Shown here piece by piece: positions 59,030 to 64,000 of a stretch of 64,000 nucleotides of DNA. Where the stretch lies: contig JADCAS010000004.1 of NCBI GenBank assembly GCA_020401865.1, positions 496,001-560,000 on the forward strand. Reading direction: 5' to 3'. Made by a program: the position numbers and the translations under genes. The notes under the pieces are model-generated. The model searched no databases and was not told where the DNA came from. It saw only the letters and a list, made by a program, of their open reading frames with translations. Within the stretch, counting starts at the first letter, position 1, and every line of letters begins with the position of its first letter. The DNA comes from Phenylobacterium sp. (GTDB lineage: Bacteria; Pseudomonadota; Alphaproteobacteria; Caulobacterales; Caulobacteraceae).

Positions 59030-59481
59030 AGAGCGGATTGACCACCGAGAAGGTCCGGATCCCGGTCCTCCCCTTCGCTGCAAAGCCGCAGGAGGTAGCC
59101 GTCCGGGTCTACGGCGACAAACTGGAGGAGGCGGCGCTCAGTGGCCTCGACCCGGTAGGTCCGGGCTTCAAGCGGGATCAGAGGCTCGTAGCCGGCGGTT
59201 AGGTATCGACGATGCGCCGCCCTTACGTCACGCACCTGAATCTGCAGGTTCGCGCCGCGCCCGAAGGGCTTGACCAGGGGCGCGGTCCGAAACCGCCGCC
59301 CCGGCCCGTCCGCCGCCTCCAGCATCAACCAGGCGCCCTCAAGTTCAAGACAGGCGAAGGCCTCCTCCGGCCGCTGATAGAGCACCGTGAAGCCGAGGAT
59401 CCGCGTGTAGAAAACCAGGGACGTCTCCAGGTCGGAGACATCCAGTTCAGGAACGAGCTTCGGCGCCTCGGTCCAATCCAT
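59026..59481 (-). CDS. VOC-family (bleomycin-resistance/glyoxalase-like) protein
   Basis: A 151-residue protein with the beta-alpha-beta-beta-beta vicinal-oxygen-chelate fold. LVPELDVSDLETSLVFYTRI starts the first module and LQIQVRDVRAAHRRYLTAGY with LLQFVAVDPDGYLLRLCSE the second, ending with the conserved D-P-D-G-x-x-x-x-L. This pattern fits bleomycin-binding resistance proteins or related lyases. The ATG at 59481 starts at the expected point; a longer frame upstream (59589) is unlikely. Its stop overlaps the nucleotidyltransferase fragment. Confidence 0.82.
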   Translation of the reverse strand: MDWTEAPKLVPELDVSDLETSLVFYTRILGFTVLYQRPEEAFACLELEGAWLMLEAADGPGRRFRTAPLVKPFGRGANLQIQVRDVRAAHRRYLTAGYEPLIPLEARTYRVEATERRLLQFVAVDPDGYLLRLCSEGEDRDPDLLGGQSAL

Positions 59482-59652
59482 GCCGACACTGTATCCTGTT
59501 CTGCGACGGCGACCAGCGCATCGATCCCGGGGCGGCGCCCCTATGACCGCGGGTAATGGCCATAGGCGCCCCGCACACTGCCGCGCCAAACGCCTCGCCT
59601 GAGCCGCGGGCGATGACGACCTTGCGGTTCCTGCGGGGGGGGGTGAGGCCGC

Positions 59653-59970
59653 TCAGTAGCCCTTGAAGCCGGCCATGAAGCAGGCGGTCGAGAGCTTCTG
59701 GGCCCGGGCGATGTCCTCGGGGGTCATGAACTCCGCGAGGGTCTGCTTGGCCACCGCCACCTGCCCCTTGGAGCCGAGCCCGTACCCCCGCGTCCCGGCG
59801 AGGTTGATCCACATGTAGGCGCGGACATAGTCCCGCGGCTGGCCGTACTCATTGGCGTAGGCGGCGCCCAGCTGGTACTGGACCAGGCCGCTTCCCACCT
59901 CGGCGGCCCGGCGGAACCACTTCATCTCCGTCTCATGGTCGACCGGCGTCGCCTGACCCTCGTGGTGCAT
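59653..59970 (-). pseudogene. N-terminally truncated Sel1-repeat protein
   Basis: A 105-residue frame with about one and a half Sel1/TPR-like repeats (EMKWFRRAAEVGSGLVQYQL and GQPRDYVRAYMWINLAGTRG), ending in AQKLSTACFMAGFKGY. Normal family members carry a signal peptide and several repeats, all missing here. It begins near a sharp change to AT-rich sequence (about 59985) at the Fic promoter side. The gene therefore appears cut by rearrangement; a very short functional form cannot be excluded. Confidence 0.55.
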
Positions 59971-60028
59971 GAGGAGGCCGGCAGGTCCAAAATTATTACG
60001 CCCTCTCCATATGGAAGCCAGCTTGCCT

Positions 60029-60049
60029 ATGTGGAAGAATCTTCCACAT
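60029..60049. promoter_or_regulatory. 21-bp perfect palindrome upstream of the Fic gene (candidate operator)
   Basis: ATGTGGAAGA and TCTTCCACAT flank a single central A (10-bp arms, no mismatch). A partial copy of the half-site (ATATGGAAG) lies at 60009-60017. It is 69-89 bp before the Fic ATG in an AT-richer stretch. Such a dyad suits a homodimeric winged-helix repressor, and the Fic protein ends in a winged-helix-like domain. Confidence 0.65.
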
Positions 60050-60117
60050 GTGATAGACAGTTATCGCATGGAGCCAATTCACTCCCATACGCTTCTTAGG
60101 ATTCCAAAGGGACGAAC

Positions 60118-61263
60118 ATGAGCGACCGGGGCGGAAGGTATGAAGCCCAGCTTGCTGGCTACAAGGCGTTCGTCCCCGCTCCGCTTCCGCCCGTTGACCC
60201 ACCCTTCAATCTTACGGGCGAGATCGCGCTGCTTCTGTCAGAGGCCGACCGGGCTTTGGCGGAACTGAAAGGCTCCACCCGCACCCTGCCGAACGCCGAC
60301 CTTTTCGTCGCCATGTATGTGCGTAAGGAAGCTGTTCTCTCAAGCCAGATCGAGGGAACCCAGTCATCGCTGGACGACGTTCTGCGGGCCGAAGCCGAAC
60401 TGAACTCACCCGGCGCCCCGCGAGATGTGGGCGAGGTTCTGAACTACATCGCCGCCCTGAACTACGGACTCGCTCGCCTAAAAGAACTCCCGGTGTCTGG
60501 CAGGCTCATCAAAGAGATTCACGAGCGGCTGATGCGCGGTGTGCGCGGCGGGGAGAAAAGTCCCGGCGAGTTTCGGACGGGGCAAGTGCATATCGGCCCC
60601 ATGGGGGCCTCGGTGCGGGACGCCACCTTTGTGCCCCCGCCTCCTGAACACGTCCCGACCGCTATCCATGATCTCGAACGCTTCATCCACGAGGAGCGTG
60701 AATTGCCGCCGCTGGTCAGGATTGGCCTCGCGCATGCTCAGTTCGAAACGGTCCACCCGTTCCACGACGGCAATGGCAGAACAGGGCGCTTGCTCATCAC
60801 CTTCCTCCTTTGCGCGGAAGGGTTGCTCGATAAGCCCGTGCTCTATCTCTCCTACTTTCTTCGCGCCCATCGAGCGGAATACTACGAGGCCCTCCAGGCG
60901 ACGCGTGATCGTGGCGACTACGAGGGTTGGATCAGGTTCTTTCTTACCGGTGTCGCCGAGGTTGCACGGCAAGCGGCCGATGTGGCGGCCCAGATCATCG
61001 ACCTCCGTGAGGGCCACCGCACGATGATCGGCGATGCCTACGACCGGGGAAGCAAGCACGCCTTTGCCTTGCTCGATTTGCTGTTCAAGCGGCCTGTGGT
61101 CACGGCAAACGAGGTGCGCGACAGTCTGGGCATTTCGGGCGGCGGCGCGCGCAATCTCATCAACCGGTTTGTGGAGTTAGGCATCCTGATCGAGATCACC
61201 GGCTACGAGCGCAACAAGGCGTTCGAATACGCTCCTTACACCGCTCTCTTCGGAGACCTTTAG
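60118..61263 (+). CDS. Fic-domain AMP-transferase with C-terminal winged helix
   Basis: A 381-residue Fic protein expected to transfer AMP from ATP to a target. The catalytic motif H213-PFHDGNGRTG-R224 is complete. The N-terminal inhibitory helix motif S75-S-Q-I-E79-G80 identifies class II (self-inhibited) Fic. An N-terminal Fic_N-like segment (about 20-95) and a C-terminal winged-helix-like region (about 315-370; TANEVRDSLGISGGGARNLI) are typical of the group. Its GC content is lower than the flanking core genes. The upstream 21-bp palindrome suggests autoregulation. No separate antitoxin was seen; inhibition is built in. Confidence 0.93.
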   Translation: MSDRGGRYEAQLAGYKAFVPAPLPPVDPPFNLTGEIALLLSEADRALAELKGSTRTLPNADLFVAMYVRKEAVLSSQIEGTQSSLDDVLRAEAELNSPGAPRDVGEVLNYIAALNYGLARLKELPVSGRLIKEIHERLMRGVRGGEKSPGEFRTGQVHIGPMGASVRDATFVPPPPEHVPTAIHDLERFIHEERELPPLVRIGLAHAQFETVHPFHDGNGRTGRLLITFLLCAEGLLDKPVLYLSYFLRAHRAEYYEALQATRDRGDYEGWIRFFLTGVAEVARQAADVAAQIIDLREGHRTMIGDAYDRGSKHAFALLDLLFKRPVVTANEVRDSLGISGGGARNLINRFVELGILIEITGYERNKAFEYAPYTALFGDL

Positions 61264-61325
61264 GGCCTCGGCCAAGCGAAACCGAACCGGCCCACATGAT
61301 AGGTGTTGTAGACTCGGCGGGACAC

Positions 61326-61356
61326 GGTTCCACCGACGGTGAAACCCCAATGTTTT
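61326..61356 (+). terminator. Possible terminator after the Fic gene
   Basis: GGTTCCACC-GAC-GGTGAAACC-type stem (61327-61346, one mismatch) is followed by TTTT at 61353-61356. An additional 12-bp palindrome CCAAGATCTTGG lies at 61357-61368, next to the tRNA 3' end. Weak support. Confidence 0.35.
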
Positions 61357-61376
61357 CCAAGATCTTGGGAAGAAAA

Positions 61377-61453
61377 TGGCGCGCCCGGAACGATTCGAAC
61401 GTCCGACCCTCAGATTCGTAGTCTGATGCTCTATCCAGCTGAGCTACGGGCGC
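61377..61453 (-). tRNA. tRNA-Arg (anticodon ACG)
   Basis: A complete 77-nt cloverleaf on the minus strand: acceptor GCGCCCG pairs with CGGGCGC, the D-arm is TAGCTCAGCTGGATAGAGCA, the anticodon loop CTACGAA is flanked by TCAGA/TCTGA, and the T-loop is GTTCGAATC. CCA is encoded. The ACG anticodon is the A34 species that is deaminated to inosine and reads CGN codons. Confidence 0.97.
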
Positions 61454-61534
61454 GCACCGCCTTGCGGCGAGGGCGCGAGAATTAGTCGCACGGGCGGGAA
61501 AGCGCAAGCGGGGGGCGGGAGATTCCTCGGACGC

Positions 61535-62569
61535 TCAGCGGCGGTCGCGCCAGGCGGGGGGGCCTTCGCCGCCGCGGGCGTCGGGCCAGGCCGTCGCCTC
61601 GAAGACGCCCCGGGCGACGGCGCGGGCCAGGGTGTCGGCGGCCAGGGCGCCCAGCCGGGCGAGGGCGGCGTCGCCGCCGATCAAGGGGCGGCGGGCGGTA
61701 GAGAGCGCGAAGACCACGTCGCCGTCGAAGGGGGCGTGGACGGGCCGGATGGCGCGGGCCAGGCCATCCTGGGCCATGACGGCGAGGCGCCTGGCCTGGG
61801 CCGGGGTGAGGGCGACGTCGGTGGCGACGCAGGCGATGGTGGTGTTCTGGCGGGCGCCCGCCGGGGGCGGGGCCTTGGAGGGGCCCCACTGGCCGGGGCC
61901 GGCGCGCAGGCCGTCGAGGGGCAGGCCCCCGAACTCCCCGTCGATCTCGAAGGGGGCGGCCCAGAAGGTGCGGCCGTCCGGGGCGGTGACCGAGCCCCAG
62001 CTGTTGACGCAGACCAGGGCCCCCACGGCGCCGTCCGCCGAGAGGAGGGAGGCCGAGCCGGTCCCGCCCTTCAGGCCCCCCGCCGCCGCGCCATAGCCGG
62101 CGCCGGCCGTGCCGAGGTCGAAGTCCGGCCCTGCGCCGGCGCAGGCCCGGCGGCCCAGCTCGCGATAGGGCGGGTCCTCGCCCCAGGCCTTGTCGCCGCC
62201 ATTGGCGAGGTCGAAGAGGATGGCCGCGGGCACGACGGGCGAAGGCGGGACGCCCGGCCGGTCGGCGAGGCGGAAGCCCCGGCCCCGGGCCCCCAGCCAG
62301 GCGACGGCGCCGTCGGCGGCGGCGAGGCCCCAGACCGAGCCGCCGGACAGGACCACGGCGTCCACCGCCTCCACCAGGTTTTCGGGCGCCAGGGCGTCGG
62401 TTTCCCGGGTGCCGGGGCCGCCGCCGCGCACATCCACGGCGCAGACCGCCCGGTCGTCGGGCAGGATCACCGTCACGCCTGTGCGGACCGCGACGTCCTG
62501 CGCCTGGCCGACGGCGAGGCCGGGAACGTCAGTGATGAGGTTGCGGGGGCCGGGGACGGGCAGGCTCAT
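61535..62569 (-). CDS. P1 family (S58) self-processing peptidase / DmpA-like
   Basis: An N-terminal-nucleophile hydrolase of 344 residues, related to DmpA aminopeptidase and nylon-oligomer hydrolase. LITDVPGLAVGQAQD (start), AVVLSGGSVWGLAAADG, LGTAGAGYGAAAGGLKGGTG and the predicted self-cleavage site N242-T243 in RQNTTIACVATD are the family hallmarks. Cleavage would expose a threonine as nucleophile. No signal peptide is visible. Divergent from the gamma-glutamyltransferase gene, which also matures by self-cleavage. Confidence 0.9.
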   Translation of the reverse strand: MSLPVPGPRNLITDVPGLAVGQAQDVAVRTGVTVILPDDRAVCAVDVRGGGPGTRETDALAPENLVEAVDAVVLSGGSVWGLAAADGAVAWLGARGRGFRLADRPGVPPSPVVPAAILFDLANGGDKAWGEDPPYRELGRRACAGAGPDFDLGTAGAGYGAAAGGLKGGTGSASLLSADGAVGALVCVNSWGSVTAPDGRTFWAAPFEIDGEFGGLPLDGLRAGPGQWGPSKAPPPAGARQNTTIACVATDVALTPAQARRLAVMAQDGLARAIRPVHAPFDGDVVFALSTARRPLIGGDAALARLGALAADTLARAVARGVFEATAWPDARGGEGPPAWRDRR

Positions 62570-62598
62570 GGCGCTCCTAGAACACCGGATGGCGTTCC

Positions 62599-62624
62599 TT
62601 GTCCACGCGGTCGGGTCTATAGGT
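62599..62624 (+). promoter_or_regulatory. Candidate promoter of the gamma-glutamyltransferase gene
   Basis: TTGTCCA (62599-62605) and CTATAGGT (62617-62624) are 11 bp apart, within the Caulobacter sigma-73 spacing. The gene starts about 30 bp further on. Confidence 0.4.
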
Positions 62625-62653
62625 CAATTGGTTCCTGCGTCGTGAGGCCCCCC

Positions 62654-64000
62654 ATGCGTCCCTTCCTCCTGCTGAAGTCCGCCCTCCTGTCCGCCGCCGT
62701 GCTGGCCCTGGCCCTGCCGGCCGCTCCGGCCTTGGCGCGGGAGGCGAAAGCTCCGGCGGCCGCTCCGGCGGCCAAGGCGAAGGAGACCGGCATGGTCGCC
62801 GCCGCCCATCCCCTGGCGGTGGAGGCGGGCGTCTCGGTGCTGCGGCGCGGCGGCTCGGCGGTGGATGCGGCGGTGGCCGTGCAGGCCGCCCTGGGCCTGG
62901 TGGAACCGCAGAGCTCGGGGATCGGCGGCGGGGCCTTCATCACCTATTACGACGCCAGGACCCGCAAGGTCACCGCCTACAACGGTCGCGAGACCGCGCC
63001 CATGGGCGCCTCGCCCGCCATGTTCCTGGGCCCTGAGGGCAAGCCCCTGTCCTTTGTCGACGCCGTGACCAGCGGACGGTCCACCGGCGTGCCCGGCGCC
63101 GTGGCCATGCTGCACATGGCCCAGAAGGCCCACGGGCGCCTGGCCTGGAAGGACCTCTTCACCGAGGCTGAAGCCTTGGCCGATCAGGGCTTCGCCGTCA
63201 CCCCGCGCCTCGCCGCCCTCGCCGCCCGGTCCGCCGCCTGGGGGCGCCAGCCCGACGCCATGGCCTATTTCACCAAGCCTGACGGCCAGCTGATCCAGGC
63301 CGGCGACATCCTCAAGAACCCGGCCTACGCCGCCACCCTGCGCAAGATCGCCGCCGAGGGCCCCGCCGCCCTGCTGGAAGGCGAGATCGCCGAGGCCATC
63401 GTGAAGCGTACGACCGAAGGCCCTCTGCCGGGAACTCTGACCCTCGCTGATCTGAAGGCCTACAAGCCCAAGGTCTCCGAGCCGGTCTGCCGCCCCTATC
63501 GCGTCTATGTGGTCTGCGTCCCGCCGGCGCCCTCGGGCGGACCCGCCGTGCTGATCGGCCTCGGCATCCTCGCCAACACCGAAATCGCCGCCCACGGCCC
63601 GGAGACGGTGCAGGGCTGGTACCTCTTCTCGCAGGCCAGCCGGCTGATGTACGCCGACCGCGACCGCTATTTCGGCGACCCGGACTTCGTCGACGTGCCG
63701 GTGCAGGGCCTTCTGGATCCCGCCTACCTCAAGGCCCGGGCGGCCCTGATCCCCCAGGGTGTCGCCGGCGCGCCCCCAGCGCCGGGCAAGCCCCGCGGGG
63801 CTGGCGTACGCGCGCCCGACGCCACGCAGGAGCCCGGTGGCACCACCCACTTCGTCATTGTCGACGGCGAGGGCAATGTCGTCTCCATGACTACCACCGT
63901 GGAAAGCCTCTTCGGCTCGGGTCGCATGGTCCACGGCTTCTTCCTGAACAACCAGCTGACCGACTTTTCCTTCTCGCCCACCGAGAAGGACGGGGTCCCG
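62654..64000 (+). CDS. ggt: Gamma-glutamyltransferase (partial, runs off the right edge)
   Basis: A periplasmic enzyme that transfers or hydrolyses the gamma-glutamyl group of glutathione. The first 449 codons lie in the window without a stop. A signal peptide (LLKSALLSAAVLALALPAAPALA) is followed by the large-subunit part, with AAAHPLAVEAGVSVLRRGGS, SSGIGGGAFITYY and NGRETAP. The self-processing site is GGTTHF with the predicted nucleophile T397, so the small subunit begins there. GAGG precedes the ATG. Divergent from the S58 peptidase. Confidence 0.95.
   Translation, partial: MRPFLLLKSALLSAAVLALALPAAPALAREAKAPAAAPAAKAKETGMVAAAHPLAVEAGVSVLRRGGSAVDAAVAVQAALGLVEPQSSGIGGGAFITYYDARTRKVTAYNGRETAPMGASPAMFLGPEGKPLSFVDAVTSGRSTGVPGAVAMLHMAQKAHGRLAWKDLFTEAEALADQGFAVTPRLAALAARSAAWGRQPDAMAYFTKPDGQLIQAGDILKNPAYAATLRKIAAEGPAALLEGEIAEAIVKRTTEGPLPGTLTLADLKAYKPKVSEPVCRPYRVYVVCVPPAPSGGPAVLIGLGILANTEIAAHGPETVQGWYLFSQASRLMYADRDRYFGDPDFVDVPVQGLLDPAYLKARAALIPQGVAGAPPAPGKPRGAGVRAPDATQEPGGTTHFVIVDGEGNVVSMTTTVESLFGSGRMVHGFFLNNQLTDFSFSPTEKDGVP

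Noticed and set aside
59635..59643. A run of nine G as a phase-variable tract
   Set aside because: It lies outside recognised genes, between the Sel1 fragment and the VOC gene, with no reading frame to switch.
61357..61368. 12-bp palindrome next to tRNA-Arg as an attachment site
   Set aside because: No second copy was seen at the other side of the accessory segment and no integrase gene is present.

Overview
The window is GC-rich chromosomal DNA of an alphaproteobacterium, most likely of the order Caulobacterales (Caulobacter or Phenylobacterium type). Several things point there: the gap-pgk-fba cluster lies next to tkt and the ZauP-ZapA cell-division pair, a 6S RNA gene sits between zapA and the 5-formyl-THF cyclo-ligase gene, the DnaX protein lacks the usual zinc cysteines, FlmA/FlmB-type flagellin-sugar genes are present, candidate promoters resemble the Caulobacter sigma-73 consensus, and a cbb3 oxidase operon carries a FixK-type site. 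The species cannot be settled from the sequence alone.

Layout. 0.2-4.0 kb: a fatty-acid oxidation multifunctional enzyme and an MHS-family transporter. 4.0-10.8 kb: a SARP-like winged-helix/TolB/TPR regulator, preceded by GTGAA direct repeats with exact 11-bp spacing, followed by a 1573-residue membrane-anchored protein that joins a cytochrome P450 to a Dyp-type peroxidase. This pair is the most unusual feature. 10.8-20.9 kb: central carbon metabolism and housekeeping (fba, pgk, gap, purT, tkt, zauP, zapA, 6S RNA, 5-FCL, YmdB, an EF-hand protein, a small holin-like membrane protein). 21.0-23.1 kb: groESL with a CIRCE operator. 23.2-31.6 kb: a secreted protein, acyl-CoA dehydrogenase, SDR, GNAT, an Atg22-like transporter, a 56-residue Flp-pilin-like protein, leucyl aminopeptidase, an NlpC/P60 hydrolase and an anchored cytochrome c. 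31.8-36.4 kb: kdsB, pheA, nudC, SRP RNA and dnaX. 36.6-43.7 kb: flmB/flmA (pseC/pseB), a FliL-like exported protein, phhB, a HAD phosphatase, a DUF3445 protein, a tyrosine phosphatase and a glycosyltransferase. 43.8-47.3 kb: succinate-semialdehyde dehydrogenase and an S9 peptidase. 47.5-55.4 kb: a complete ccoNOQP-ccoGHIS operon for high-affinity respiration. 55.4-57.5 kb: a VIT1-like transporter and small unknown genes.

57.5-61.4 kb is a patchy accessory segment. It holds a truncated phytanoyl-CoA-dioxygenase-like fragment, a secreted alpha/beta hydrolase, a VOC (bleomycin-resistance-like) gene coupled to a degenerate nucleotidyltransferase fragment, a truncated Sel1-repeat protein, and a Fic AMP-transferase gene behind a 21-bp palindrome. 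It ends at tRNA-Arg(ACG). No integrase, transposase, CRISPR array or phage structural gene was seen. The window closes with an S58 peptidase and the first 449 codons of a gamma-glutamyltransferase that runs off the right edge.

Most long overlapping ORFs on the other strand are GC-rich mirror frames and are not annotated.
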